From CANLBN01 sp050633825 (lineage in GTDB: Bacteria > Pseudomonadota > Gammaproteobacteria > Pseudomonadales > Cellvibrionaceae): 64,000 nucleotides of DNA. The stretch's first letter is position 1. Each line of letters begins with the position of its first letter. Positions 18,418-27,557 of this stretch are shown here, piece by piece. The stretch lies in assembly GCA_050633825.1 (NCBI GenBank), contig JBOEHG010000040.1, positions 1-64,000 of the forward strand. Reading direction: 5' to 3'. Under the pieces are notes generated by a model. The model saw only the letters and a list, made by a program, of their open reading frames with translations, did not search any database and was not told where the DNA came from. Both the position numbers and the translations under genes were made by a program.

Positions 18418-20088
18418 TTATTCTTTTAATTGTGATGTGTTTTTATTTAATAAGGCAATCGCTTTGTTTAAAGCTTCAAGTTTAGTATTGCATAACTGAG
18501 CGCCTGGAATAAGTTCAAATACACCGAGGCGCTGCAAGCTTTTTTTTGCTTGGGCAAGAGGCTTGATAACAAAAACCTGCTTACCTGAATCGACAGCATC
18601 ACGTACAGTATTTTCAATAGCTAAAGAGATCGTTGTATCAATAAGAGGAACATCACTAAGATCCATTATAATCGACTTATAACGCTGTATTGTCTCATGC
18701 TCTCGAGCAATTGCTTTTGATACACCAAAAATCATTGGACCACTAAAATACACTAAGAGAACACGATTACCTGCACGATCAAGCAGAGTCTTTTCATCAT
18801 TACTTAAGGGAACATCATCGTCTGCATCGCTAATTGCTTTAATATTTTTTGTTTGTAATGCACTAAGTCGTTCAATGGTGAGAATATTAGCGATAAGTAC
18901 ACCTAAGCCTACCGCAACAATCAAATCCAAAAATACCGTTAATAACATTACGCCATACATAATAAACGTAGCATGCCTGGAAACCTTGTGCGCCCTCTTA
19001 ATAAAACTCCAATCTAAGATGTTGATACCTACCTTAATGGCTATTCCGGCAAGTACAGCCAATGGAATCAGTTGAGTCAAATGACCTATACCGAAGACAA
19101 TAAGCAATAAAATTAATGCCCGTGTGATACCTGATATCGCAGAACGAGCACCACATTGTATATTCACAACAGTACCCATAGTGGCACCCGCACCCGGTAA
19201 GCCACCTAGAAAGCCTGAAATCACATTACCAAGCCCCTGACCAATAAGCTCTTTATCGGAACGGTGTTCCTGCCGAGTTAAACTGTCTGCGATAACTGAA
19301 GTCAGCAGCGAATCAATGCACCCCAAAGTACCCAACACCATGCCATCAAGAAGCATCGTTGTTAACTGCTCATGCGTGAATGTCGGCAAAGTAATCGTAG
19401 GCAGACCCAAGGATATTTCACCAATTTTGCGAATATCCATATCGGAAAATAAAAAACTTGCGAGAAAACTACCTAAAACCAGCGCTACAAGCTGAGGAGG
19501 AATATAACGCCCCAGAGCCTTTGGCATAAAAAATAAAATAGCAAGTGCGACTGCAGCTAAGATTGTTTCTTCGAATTTGAAGTTTTGCCACAGTTCAGGC
19601 AAAGCAACCAAGGTACCGATAACGCCACCAGAAGGAGAAGCCTGACCTAAAAATGGTGCTATCTGCAAAATAATGAGAATAATACCAATGCCAGACATAA
19701 AGCCTGATATCACACTATAGGGCATCAAGGTAATGTACTTACCAAGCTTCATTATGCCCAATAGAATTTGAAATACGCCTGCAATCATCACCACGGTAAA
19801 GGCCATTGCCAAACCATTATCCGGGTTGCTGGCCATCATCGTGGTCAATACAGCGGTCATCACTACAGTCATAGGACCCGTAGGTTCCGATATCAAAGTC
19901 GGTGTACCACCAAAAAGGGCGGTAAACAACCCAACCAAAATAGCACCATAGAGTCCAGCTTCTGCACCAGCACCTGAAGCAACGCCAAATGCCAAGGCCA
20001 TAGGCAGCGATACAACCGCAGCTGTTGCTCCACCCAGCACGTCACCTCTTAGAGAAGAGAAATTAATATCATTAAACAGTTTCAACAT
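18418..20088 (-). CDS. SulP-family inorganic anion transporter with STAS domain
   Basis: 556 aa. The transmembrane domain (about 10-400) has SulP landmarks: DVLGGATAAVVSLPMALAFGVASGAG, GGTPTLISEPTGPMTVVMTAV, and GLGNVISGFLGGLPGAGATMGTVVNI. The cytoplasmic C-terminal STAS domain (about 430-545) has IIMDLSDVPLIDTTISLAIE. The family carries sulfate, bicarbonate or dicarboxylates, often with sodium; the substrate is unassigned. Start ATG at 20088 (MLKLFND) is preferred over an upstream TTG. No neighbouring carbonic anhydrase or sulfate genes help. Aspartate/fumarate metabolism upstream makes a dicarboxylate possible, but this is speculative. Confidence 0.87.
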   Translation of the reverse strand: MLKLFNDINFSSLRGDVLGGATAAVVSLPMALAFGVASGAGAEAGLYGAILVGLFTALFGGTPTLISEPTGPMTVVMTAVLTTMMASNPDNGLAMAFTVVMIAGVFQILLGIMKLGKYITLMPYSVISGFMSGIGIILIILQIAPFLGQASPSGGVIGTLVALPELWQNFKFEETILAAVALAILFFMPKALGRYIPPQLVALVLGSFLASFLFSDMDIRKIGEISLGLPTITLPTFTHEQLTTMLLDGMVLGTLGCIDSLLTSVIADSLTRQEHRSDKELIGQGLGNVISGFLGGLPGAGATMGTVVNIQCGARSAISGITRALILLLIVFGIGHLTQLIPLAVLAGIAIKVGINILDWSFIKRAHKVSRHATFIMYGVMLLTVFLDLIVAVGLGVLIANILTIERLSALQTKNIKAISDADDDVPLSNDEKTLLDRAGNRVLLVYFSGPMIFGVSKAIAREHETIQRYKSIIMDLSDVPLIDTTISLAIENTVRDAVDSGKQVFVIKPLAQAKKSLQRLGVFELIPGAQLCNTKLEALNKAIALLNKNTSQLKE

Positions 20089-20183
20089 AGTAAAAATGCG
20101 TGGCAAGGTATTGTTGAGCTTGGATAAATCTCAGAGAATGGAAAGAAAAGGAAAACGGCACAGCAATTACATAGAATTGCCAA

Positions 20184-20894
20184 TTAGCGGTATCGCTGGT
20201 AAACCTCATCTAGAAAGCCTTCTTTTCTCATACTTTCAAGAATATTATTTAAGTTATCGACGATTGTTGCAGGTGTTTTAATATTGAAGGCTATATACAT
20301 TTGTGCCTTTCTGACGGTGTATACCTCTGTCAATGTATCGACACCATACTGTTTGGCTAGGTAAGGGCCATAGAGGTTGCCAGAAATCCATAAATCTATA
20401 CGTCCTCTCTGTAGTTTTAAAACATTGAGATGATCACTTCGCACTAACTCGGCATCAATACCCTTTGACTGAAGCAGGCTAACCGCAACAGATCCACGGT
20501 ATGCTCCCACAGTATAATTGGACAAGTCGCTATCATTATTTATTTCTATAGCCTTATCTCTATTAGCAAATAAAACATAATTATTATTTGCTATAGGGCC
20601 AACCCACTTAAACAGGTTTTCTCGAGCTTCAGTACGTGTTGTAGAAAAAACACCTGTGTATTTTTTTTCCTGTGCATTGCCATAGGCCCTTTTCCACGGC
20701 ATAAGATTCATTGAATAGGAATACCCTGAACGACGCATCATTTCCAAAACAATCTCTGTAGATGCACCACCAATGCCCGTACCAGACTTATCTAAAGATA
20801 AATCTATATTGTAAGGCGGATAATGCTCCGTTGTAAGCGTAATGGTTTGTGCATAAAGAGGAAGACTGATAAAAAACAAAATATACTTAAACAT
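20184..20894 (-). CDS. Periplasmic solute-binding protein, SBP_bac_3-like, partner of HAMP protein
   Basis: 236 aa. Signal peptide MFKYILFFISLPLYAQ, then TITLTTEHYPPYNIDL (SBP_bac_3 ligand-pocket start), MPWKRAYGNAQEKKYTGVFS, FKWVGPIANNNYVLFA and AYRGSVAVSLLQSKG. The short, TonB-free periplasmic form is unlike transporter subunits with their own permeases. It lies 11 bases after a HAMP-only membrane protein gene. A close paralogue pair in the same order lies at 61370-62882. I infer a sensory binding protein feeding the HAMP receptor; the ligand is unknown, with an amino acid or organic acid plausible. Confidence 0.8.
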   Translation of the reverse strand: MFKYILFFISLPLYAQTITLTTEHYPPYNIDLSLDKSGTGIGGASTEIVLEMMRRSGYSYSMNLMPWKRAYGNAQEKKYTGVFSTTRTEARENLFKWVGPIANNNYVLFANRDKAIEINNDSDLSNYTVGAYRGSVAVSLLQSKGIDAELVRSDHLNVLKLQRGRIDLWISGNLYGPYLAKQYGVDTLTEVYTVRKAQMYIAFNIKTPATIVDNLNNILESMRKEGFLDEVYQRYR

Positions 20895-20905
20895 GGAAAA
20901 ACCTA

Positions 20906-21664
20906 TTACTTAATTATTTTTTTTCTTTTTTTAATATTCTCTATCTCTCTAAGACGACGTATCGCCATAGACAAACTAATTTTCATCCTATCAATAGCAT
21001 TAGCAACCTGCCCAATTTCGTCCCTTCTTTGGATATCGATATCAACATCAAAATTACCACGACTGACTTTATTGGCTGCATCAGTTAGCTGAGATATAGG
21101 TCTTCTTAATATTTCTGACATGACAAACCACAATATAATAAAAACAGCAATATCCAATAGCAGCAATGTAGCCAGCAAGCCTTTAACGGATTCAATTAGC
21201 TCTGATTTTTTAAACTTTTTGTTAACGTAGACAATGACACGCCCTATTTTTTCATTTTTGTTAACAACAAAAACTTCTTTCTTTATTTCATCACTTCCAA
21301 TAGCTTCATAGCTTTTATCAACATCCAATATACCCCAGTTAGCACCTCGTTGCCTCCCTATAATAAGCCCGGAATTGTCGGTATCAAACACCAAAATGGC
21401 TGATATATCACGCGTTAACATTTCCGTCTCTACTACATCTGCAATCAAGTCATTATCTAGATCCCATAAAGGAATACGCAAATTATTCTCTAGCTTACTG
21501 GCAGATATTTTTGCTAAGTCATTCATTTCTGAATTCATCAATGCTTGCCTTCGACTAACCTCATAAATAGAGTACCCTCCCAATACCAGAGTAATAACAA
21601 GAATCGCAATAAATATAATTTTTGTCTGAACAGACAGTAGAAACTTAATATTATTATCTTTCAT
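20906..21664 (-). CDS. HAMP-domain membrane receptor without an output domain
   Basis: 252 aa. Short cytoplasmic N-terminus, membrane segment 1 (about 15-35), periplasmic sensor region (about 36-160, with LENNLRIPLWDLDNDLIADVVETE and ISAILVFDTD), membrane segment 2 (about 165-188), and a HAMP domain (RRPISQLTDAANKVSRGNFDVDI, RRDEIGQVANAIDRMK). It ends in a basic tail (ENIKKRKKIIK). There is no kinase, GGDEF, EAL or methyl-accepting region, so signalling must go through another protein. It sits between aspA and a binding-protein gene in one minus-strand run, and a paralogue lies at 62130-62882. Confidence 0.82.
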   Translation of the reverse strand: MKDNNIKFLLSVQTKIIFIAILVITLVLGGYSIYEVSRRQALMNSEMNDLAKISASKLENNLRIPLWDLDNDLIADVVETEMLTRDISAILVFDTDNSGLIIGRQRGANWGILDVDKSYEAIGSDEIKKEVFVVNKNEKIGRVIVYVNKKFKKSELIESVKGLLATLLLLDIAVFIILWFVMSEILRRPISQLTDAANKVSRGNFDVDIDIQRRDEIGQVANAIDRMKISLSMAIRRLREIENIKKRKKIIK

Positions 21665-21733
21665 TTTTAAAACCCGAAAGTGATAGCATTCAATGCTTAC
21701 ATATAAGACACAAACACAGATGGAATGATTAAT

Positions 21734-23131
21734 TTACATTTGAGTAACGATCATATTATTTGGCTCCATTATCTTTTCTAGTTCACTTTTATCTAACAAG
21801 CCTTCCTTTTCAACAAGTTCAATAACACTGCAATTTTGTTCTAGTGCCTGTTTTGCAATGCGTGAAGAGTTTTCATAACCAATATAAGGGTTAAGTGCTG
21901 TGATAATACCAATACTGTTATCAACCATATTCCGACAATGCTCTTCATTGACTGTAATACCGCTAATACAAAGATCTTCCAACATAACCATTGCACGGCT
22001 TAATAGACGAATAGAATTAAGCGTGTTATATGTAATCAAAGGCTCCATGGCATTTAGCTGCAACTGACCCGATTCAGCCGCCATTGTGATAGCCATGTCA
22101 TTACCAACAACCTGATAAGCCACTTGATTCACTGCTTCAGGTATAACAGGGTTTATTTTTCCCGGCATGATAGAGCTACCCGGTTGTTGTGGAGGAAGGT
22201 TAATTTCATTTAACCCAGCTCTTGGCCCCATACTGAGCAAACGTAAGTCATTTGAAATTTTTGAAAGCTTTATCGCCAGTCGTTTTAAAATACTAGAGAA
22301 TAAAACGAAGGCTCCCATATCCGAACTTGCTTCAACCAAGTCTGTCGATTGAGAAAAAGAAAAACCTGAAATTTCAGACAGCTCATCAACTGCCATTTTC
22401 CCGTATCGAGGATTGGTATTGATACCTGTCCCTATAGCGGTACCTCCTAAATTGATTTCAGTCATTTTGGCGGACAAACCGGTGATAAGAAGCACATCCT
22501 CGTCCAATGTTGTGGACCAAGAAGAAAATTCTTGACCAACCGTCATCGGGACAGCATCTTGCAATTGAGTTCGCCCCATTTTGATAATATCTGAAAAGTC
22601 ATTTGCTTTTTCAGTAAAAGTATTCAACAGAGATCGAAGCGCATCGACTAATTCGCCATGACTTAGCAGTATAGATAAACGTACGGCTGTAGGATAAGCA
22701 TCATTGGTAGACTGCGACATATTGACATCATTGTTAGGATGCAATTTCTGATAACAACCTAAGGAGTGCCCCATATATTTCAAACCAACATTAGCTATTA
22801 CCTCATTGATATTCATATTGGTCGAAGTTCCAGCACCACCTTGAATCATATCCACAATAAATTCGTCGTGATATTGATCATTAATAATATCCTGACTCGC
22901 TTTGACGATAGCATCTGTCTTTATTGCATCTAAATTCCCAAGTTTATAATTAGCTTTTGCTGCAGCCATTTTAACCATAGCCAAAGCACGAACTAATTTA
23001 GGAAAATGATGGAGAGGAACCCCTGTCAATTTAAAATTTTGTGCTGCGCGCCATGTTTGGATTCCATAATAAGCATTACTAGGAATTGCAGCTTCTCCCA
23101 ATAAGTCTTTTTCAATACGCGTATCACTCAC
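21734..23131 (-). CDS. aspA: Aspartate ammonia-lyase
   Basis: 465-aa aspartase converting L-aspartate to fumarate and ammonia. It shows the fumarase/aspartase superfamily signature GSSIMPGKINPVIPEAVNQ, the N-terminal TRIEKDLLGEAAIPSNAYYGIQTWRA, and the substrate-loop regions GGAGTSTNMNINEVIAN and MGRTQLQDAVPMTVGQEF. The NINEVIAN and SQSTNDAYPTA blocks fit aspartase better than fumarase C. It lies 49 bases after the amino-acid ABC ATPase gene, so imported aspartate can be deaminated directly. Confidence 0.94.
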   Translation of the reverse strand: MSDTRIEKDLLGEAAIPSNAYYGIQTWRAAQNFKLTGVPLHHFPKLVRALAMVKMAAAKANYKLGNLDAIKTDAIVKASQDIINDQYHDEFIVDMIQGGAGTSTNMNINEVIANVGLKYMGHSLGCYQKLHPNNDVNMSQSTNDAYPTAVRLSILLSHGELVDALRSLLNTFTEKANDFSDIIKMGRTQLQDAVPMTVGQEFSSWSTTLDEDVLLITGLSAKMTEINLGGTAIGTGINTNPRYGKMAVDELSEISGFSFSQSTDLVEASSDMGAFVLFSSILKRLAIKLSKISNDLRLLSMGPRAGLNEINLPPQQPGSSIMPGKINPVIPEAVNQVAYQVVGNDMAITMAAESGQLQLNAMEPLITYNTLNSIRLLSRAMVMLEDLCISGITVNEEHCRNMVDNSIGIITALNPYIGYENSSRIAKQALEQNCSVIELVEKEGLLDKSELEKIMEPNNMIVTQM

Positions 23132-23180
23132 AATATAACTCCATTAAATAACAAATTAGCAATTAACACTGATAAAGCAT

Positions 23181-23936
23181 TTATAAAATTTGACCTAAAA
23201 ATTCTTTTGTTCTCGGATCTTCGGCTTTATCAAAAAATACCTCTGGTGAACCATGCTCTACAATTACGCCTCTATCGGTAAAATAGATATGATCAGCAAC
23301 TTCTCTGGCAAAACCCATTTCATGCGTGACCAAAATACAGGTCATTCCATCTTGCGCTAACTCTTTAATAGTCACCAAGACTTCTTTTACTGTTTCAGGG
23401 TCAAGTGCTGCTGTAACCTCATCAAACAACATAACCTCCGGGTTCATTGCTAACGAGCGAGCAATAGCAACCCTCTGTTGCTGACCTCCAGACAGTTCGC
23501 CCGGGTAACTATTTTCTTTACCTTGTAATCTAACCTTTTTAATTAACGCCATGGCTTGTTGCTCAACATCCTCTTTATTTTTTTTCAGTACTAAAGTGGG
23601 TGCCATCATCACATTTTCTAATGCTGTTTTATGGGGAAATAAATTATATTGCTGAAAAACCATCCCTACATTTTTTCTTAGGGCTAACTTATCTAATTTA
23701 GGATCATTAACTTCTATACCCTTGACTTTGATAGAACCGCCATCAATAGGATTAAGGCCATTTATGCATCGGATAAAGGTTGATTTTCCAGAGCCCGATG
23801 GCCCTATAATACAAATCACCTCCCCTTTTTTTATTTCCATAGAAATTCCTTTTAAAACTTCTAGATCACCAAATCGTTTAGTGACTGAATCTGCAATAAC
23901 AATAGGTGCCCCTTGGGCCAATGCTTTATCATTCAT
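23181..23936 (-). CDS. Polar amino-acid ABC transporter ATPase (GlnQ/GltL type)
   Basis: 251-aa ATPase with Walker A GPSGSGKST (about 45-53), Q-loop VFQQYNLFPHKTALENV (family-typical), signature LSGGQQQRVAIARSLAM, Walker B MLFDEVTAALDPE, and switch His VTHEMGFAREV. Walker B reads DEVTAALD where DEPTSALD is usual; Val for Pro is a mild variant seen in this family. It couples to the two permeases encoded immediately upstream. Confidence 0.93.
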   Translation of the reverse strand: MNDKALAQGAPIVIADSVTKRFGDLEVLKGISMEIKKGEVICIIGPSGSGKSTFIRCINGLNPIDGGSIKVKGIEVNDPKLDKLALRKNVGMVFQQYNLFPHKTALENVMMAPTLVLKKNKEDVEQQAMALIKKVRLQGKENSYPGELSGGQQQRVAIARSLAMNPEVMLFDEVTAALDPETVKEVLVTIKELAQDGMTCILVTHEMGFAREVADHIYFTDRGVIVEHGSPEVFFDKAEDPRTKEFLGQIL

Positions 23937-23970
23937 AACTGCTTACCTACTAAAAAATATTTATATTTAT

Positions 23971-24846
23971 CTATAACTTAACTGCAAATTTCTTTTCAAG
24001 AGAAATCGTTAAGCGTGCAATTGGATAGGTGTATAAAAAGAAAATCACTAAACAGAAACCATAAAATGGAACCAACAATGCAGGGTCATTATTTTCTGCT
24101 TCCATTGCCTGCCGTGAAAGATTTACCACTTCTGTGACGCCTAGCAAAGAAACCAACGGTGTTGCCATTGTCATAATGGCATACCAGTTCATCCAAGGTG
24201 GAATCATTCTTTTAATCGTTTGAGGAAGAACAATACGCCATAGTGTTTGATGACGACTAAAGGCTAAACTTTCTGATGCCTCCCACTGACCTGTCGGGAC
24301 AGACTGAATAGCACCACGTACAATTTCAGAAATATTCGCCATCAATGGCAGGCTTAAGCCAATAACACCTTTAAACCAATCAGGGATAGGTATTACAAGA
24401 GAGCCTATTTCAACCTCAAATGGAAATGACAACATCACAATAAAAAGTAATACAAGCCATGGTGAATTACGAAATACTTGAGTCGTAATAGCAGAAAATT
24501 TTCTAATAATGTAAACATTAGATATTTGACCTATTCCAAGAAAAACACCCAATACAGTACCTATAAAAACGGTTAAAAAGCTAATGATGATATTCATCAA
24601 AAAGCCTTTAGTCAGAAGTACAGGCATCCACTTCATTAGCACAGCAAAAGGGTTTATAGAATCTTTATTTTCAACAGCATAAGAGACACTCGGCACGGCA
24701 AAAACAAGTACACAAAACACAAGGAAGTAGCGCAGTGGAATACTTGCAATCCATTTTGATAGTAATAACGAGCAAGGCTGATGGTAATACTGCGTTTTCA
24801 CAGGTAAAACAACAGGAAATTTTTTGTTAAAATACAACTTGTTCAT
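23971..24846 (-). CDS. Amino-acid ABC transporter permease (GltK/GlnP-like), second subunit
   Basis: 291-aa membrane protein. An N-terminal extension with one extra hydrophobic segment precedes five core segments. The cytoplasmic EAA loop reads EASESLAFSRHQTLWRIVLPQTIKRMIPPW. Start is ATG at 24846, overlapping the TGA of the preceding permease by one base (TGATG). The N-terminal 60 residues (signal-like FLVFCVLVFAVPSVSYAVEN) are longer than the E. coli GltK type. Confidence 0.9.
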   Translation of the reverse strand: MNKLYFNKKFPVVLPVKTQYYHQPCSLLLSKWIASIPLRYFLVFCVLVFAVPSVSYAVENKDSINPFAVLMKWMPVLLTKGFLMNIIISFLTVFIGTVLGVFLGIGQISNVYIIRKFSAITTQVFRNSPWLVLLFIVMLSFPFEVEIGSLVIPIPDWFKGVIGLSLPLMANISEIVRGAIQSVPTGQWEASESLAFSRHQTLWRIVLPQTIKRMIPPWMNWYAIMTMATPLVSLLGVTEVVNLSRQAMEAENNDPALLVPFYGFCLVIFFLYTYPIARLTISLEKKFAVKL

Positions 24847-25607
24847 CACTTATTCCCCACACCTGGTATTTTTAATTGTCCTTCCCACTTATGCATACCA
24901 AAAACCATAATGCCAACAAGACCAATATAAGCAAAAAACAAGAAAGTCATTGCAGCATTTTGTGCCGAAGCATAATCGTTATAAATAGATATCATTTCAT
25001 ATAACAATTCTGGAACAGCAATAACGACCGCTTGAGTTGTTGTTTTTACCAAATTCACTAAATTGTTATTAAGGGCAGGAAGACTAATTCTCAATGCTAA
25101 TGGAAACACGATATAGCGATACGTCTGCATATGAGTAAAACCTAAAGCCTCGGCTGCCTCTTTAGTACTTTCAGGCACTGCTTCAATACCTGACCTAAAA
25201 ATTTCAACATTAAATGCACCCGCAAATAAGGAAAGAGAAATAATCGCCCAACCTACATTGCTAATAATAGGGATTTCAGTCCAACCATCAGCACCCGTTA
25301 TTGTCGGCGTGAACTGACCTAGTGCGAAATAAAAGAATAAAAGTTGAATAAGAGGTGGGGTATTACGAAAAAACTGTATATAACCCTGAGTAATCAATCG
25401 TAGCTTCGTATATTTTGACCCTTGGGCCCAAGCACCAAAAACGCCAATTACAATACTTAGCAAAACACAGAATATAGATAACTGAACAGTCACCGACAAG
25501 CCACTAAGCACTCGTTCCCACTGATCATATTCATAAAAAAAGATAAAATTCCATTTAGGGTTGTCTTCTGCCATTTCCCTGAAAAAAGTACTTATTAAAT
25601 CAATCAT
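24846..25607 (-). CDS. Amino-acid ABC transporter permease (GltJ-like), first subunit
   Basis: About 253 aa with five membrane segments and the EAA loop (EAAEALGFTHMQTYRYIVFPLALRISLPALNN). The block FFRNTPPLIQLLFFYFALGQF is typical of GltJ/AapQ-like permeases of acidic or broad polar amino acids. A TTG at 25637 would add ten residues but lies inside the intercistronic hairpin, so ATG 25607 is preferred. It is translationally coupled to the downstream permease. Confidence 0.9.
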   Translation of the reverse strand: MIDLISTFFREMAEDNPKWNFIFFYEYDQWERVLSGLSVTVQLSIFCVLLSIVIGVFGAWAQGSKYTKLRLITQGYIQFFRNTPPLIQLLFFYFALGQFTPTITGADGWTEIPIISNVGWAIISLSLFAGAFNVEIFRSGIEAVPESTKEAAEALGFTHMQTYRYIVFPLALRISLPALNNNLVNLVKTTTQAVVIAVPELLYEMISIYNDYASAQNAAMTFLFFAYIGLVGIMVFGMHKWEGQLKIPGVGNK

Positions 25608-25631
25608 ATTACTATCACAACCGGAGATAAT

Positions 25632-25662
25632 TACCAATCGAACCGTAACGGTTCGATTGGTA
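25632..25662 (-). promoter_or_regulatory. Intercistronic stem-loop between binding-protein and permease genes
   Basis: Perfect 14-bp arms (TACCAATCGAACCG with CGGTTCGATTGGTA) around a TAA loop, 31 bases after the binding-protein stop, with no following T-tract. Such hairpins typically protect the upstream mRNA, so the binding protein is made in excess over the membrane subunits. Confidence 0.75.
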
Positions 25663-25693
25663 TAAGCTTTATAACAACTACATAACTAGGTAA

Positions 25694-26542
25694 TTATTTT
25701 TTATTCCCTAACCAGTCACTGAATCGTTGATTTTGCTCAGTTAAATAAGCACTTGGTTTAATGCCCCATTTCTTTTCAAGCTCAATAAGTCGGCCAGATT
25801 CATGCCAGTTATATTGAACACCTGACATAAAGTTACCGAAAATCCCATTTTGCTCGTCAATGGGAACCGCTAAAGCCCAAGGATTATCATCTTCTGTTTT
25901 AAATGGCATTTCAAAATCGTTATAGTTTCCAGACGCTAAATCTGCAGCGATGACACTGTCATCATAAACCCAAGCAACACACTTTTTATTACGCAATGCT
26001 TGCTTAGCCTCTGCATTACCGGTAAAGGCAACAACTTCTGCGCCGTAACGTTCTTCTACGATTTTGTTATAAAATGCACCCTGCTTACCACAGACTTTAC
26101 GCCCTTTGAGTTCATTCCAATTTTTAAAGCCTAGCGCTTTAGGCGCCAAAACATTAGTACCTGAGCTGTAGTAGTTTGGTTTAGCAACACCAACTATTTT
26201 TCGACGATCCAAACGATCAGACATTGTTGCAATCATCAAGTCAATTTTACCTTGCTCCAAAAATTGCATACGGTTAGATGACTGAACACCCACAAGCTTT
26301 AGTTTTACGCCCATGGCATCAGCAACATCCTTAGCCATATCAACTTCCATACCGATAAGTTCCCCTTTAGGACTTAAGAAACCCCACGGCTTAGTATCAG
26401 CTTTTACACCAACGGTAATTTCACCGCTCTTAATGATTTCATTCCAAACAGTGTTTTTATTTTCTGCCGTCGCTACAGAACTTGATAACGCTAATATCGC
26501 TATCGATGCCGCAACACGCGTTTTTTTGTAGATTTTTTTCAT
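25694..26542 (-). CDS. Amino-acid ABC transporter periplasmic binding protein (aspartate/glutamate type likely)
   Basis: 282-aa SBP_bac_3 protein. Signal peptide to about residue 27 (ALSSSVATAEN), then GEITVGVKADTKPWGFLSPKGELIGMEVDMAKDVADAMG and the lobe blocks LMIATMSDRLDRRK and NYYSSGTNVLAPKA. A Cys pair (KVCGKQG and KKCVAWV) is likely disulfide-bonded. It is first in the ABC-aspA run. It is close to the orphan paralogue at 31404-32216, with which it shares the SSGTNVLA and DLMIATM blocks and the Cys pair. Acidic amino-acid specificity is inferred from aspA and the racemase. Confidence 0.88.
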   Translation of the reverse strand: MKKIYKKTRVAASIAILALSSSVATAENKNTVWNEIIKSGEITVGVKADTKPWGFLSPKGELIGMEVDMAKDVADAMGVKLKLVGVQSSNRMQFLEQGKIDLMIATMSDRLDRRKIVGVAKPNYYSSGTNVLAPKALGFKNWNELKGRKVCGKQGAFYNKIVEERYGAEVVAFTGNAEAKQALRNKKCVAWVYDDSVIAADLASGNYNDFEMPFKTEDDNPWALAVPIDEQNGIFGNFMSGVQYNWHESGRLIELEKKWGIKPSAYLTEQNQRFSDWLGNKK

Positions 26543-26658
26543 GTTGATTCTCCTATCTTATATTTATTTGTAATCATGCCTCGAAAATCGAAGCGGGTAT
26601 TTAACGTAGGCACCGAGCTTATTATCTGAAGAAGTAAGTAAGCTGGAACAAACTACAA

Positions 26659-27399
26659 TTAAATTCTTATTGATCTTGCTATCGAGTTAATTTTTTTATG
26701 TCCAGACAAGTCAGTTTTCCCATGATAAGTGGCATCAAACCACCTAATACAACGGCGAGCTAAAGCTCTGTTGCTATCAATTAAGTCTGCTGACTCATCA
26801 AGAACAGCGGGTAACTCAGTACAACCGAGCACTATTGCATCTGCGCCTCGTTTTTTAAGGGAGTCAATTTGTCTTAAAAAAACTTTCTTGGCATTATTAA
26901 CTTGTCCAGACTTAGCTAAGGTTATTCCCTCCATAACTTTCTTCTGATCATGCTCTGATGGAAGAATAACGCTACGCTCAGACTTGGTTAACCTGCTCTG
27001 ATATATGGAAGAGTCCGCCGTTCCAGTTGTTGCAAGAACACCAACACAATTAACGCTAAAAGGTAACTGAGAGACCTCATAATCAACGGCATCTGCTATG
27101 TGTAATATTTCCATACCGGTACTATTGATAAGGTCTTCATACCAAAAATGAGCGGTATTACATGGCATCGCAACAACACTGGCACCGCTTAATTGCAATG
27201 CAAGAATCCCCCTCTTTAATGCAGGAAAAGGGCTTTCAGCGCCATACACAATGTGATTGGATCTATCAGGAATTTGAGGCACTGACCACACAACCATGGG
27301 GATATGTTGCTGATCTGTATCAACAGCCGTGTGATTGACAAGCTTTCCTAAAAAGTCGACTGTGGCCAAAGGGCCCATACCACCTAAAACACCTAACAC
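26659..27399 (-). CDS. racD: Aspartate/glutamate racemase family protein
   Basis: 246 aa. The two catalytic cysteines are in AMPCNTAHFW and VLGCTELPAVL, and the N-terminus is LGVLGGMGPLATVDFL, all typical of the Asp/Glu racemase family. It interconverts L- and D-aspartate (or glutamate) without cofactor. The start is GTG at 27399, set by a perfect AGGAGG six bases upstream. It is divergent from a LysR gene with an ATGCAAATTTTGCAT site between them. Between an aspartate importer and aspartase, it would let D-aspartate enter the same pathway. Confidence 0.88.
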   Translation of the reverse strand: MLGVLGGMGPLATVDFLGKLVNHTAVDTDQQHIPMVVWSVPQIPDRSNHIVYGAESPFPALKRGILALQLSGASVVAMPCNTAHFWYEDLINSTGMEILHIADAVDYEVSQLPFSVNCVGVLATTGTADSSIYQSRLTKSERSVILPSEHDQKKVMEGITLAKSGQVNNAKKVFLRQIDSLKKRGADAIVLGCTELPAVLDESADLIDSNRALARRCIRWFDATYHGKTDLSGHKKINSIARSIRI

Positions 27400-27450
27400 G
27401 AAGAACCTCCTAACTTTTCTTTATGTTATCTATTCAAAAAATAATTCTCT

Positions 27451-27486
27451 AATGCATAATTAAAAATAGCTATGCAAATTTTGCAT
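27451..27486. promoter_or_regulatory. LysR-type binding site, racD/lysR intergenic
   Basis: Composite site: AATGCATAA at 27451, 12 bases, then the near-perfect dyad ATGCAAATTTTGCAT (27472-27486). This is the T-N11-A type expected for LysR regulators and is 72-86 bases from both divergent starts. The same pair with identical 21-bp phasing recurs at 29652. Confidence 0.7.
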
Positions 27487-27557
27487 TGATATAAATATCC
27501 ATTAAATCTATAATTTGAAAAACAAAATCAATAAATAACAAAAGAGAGGTAATCGGC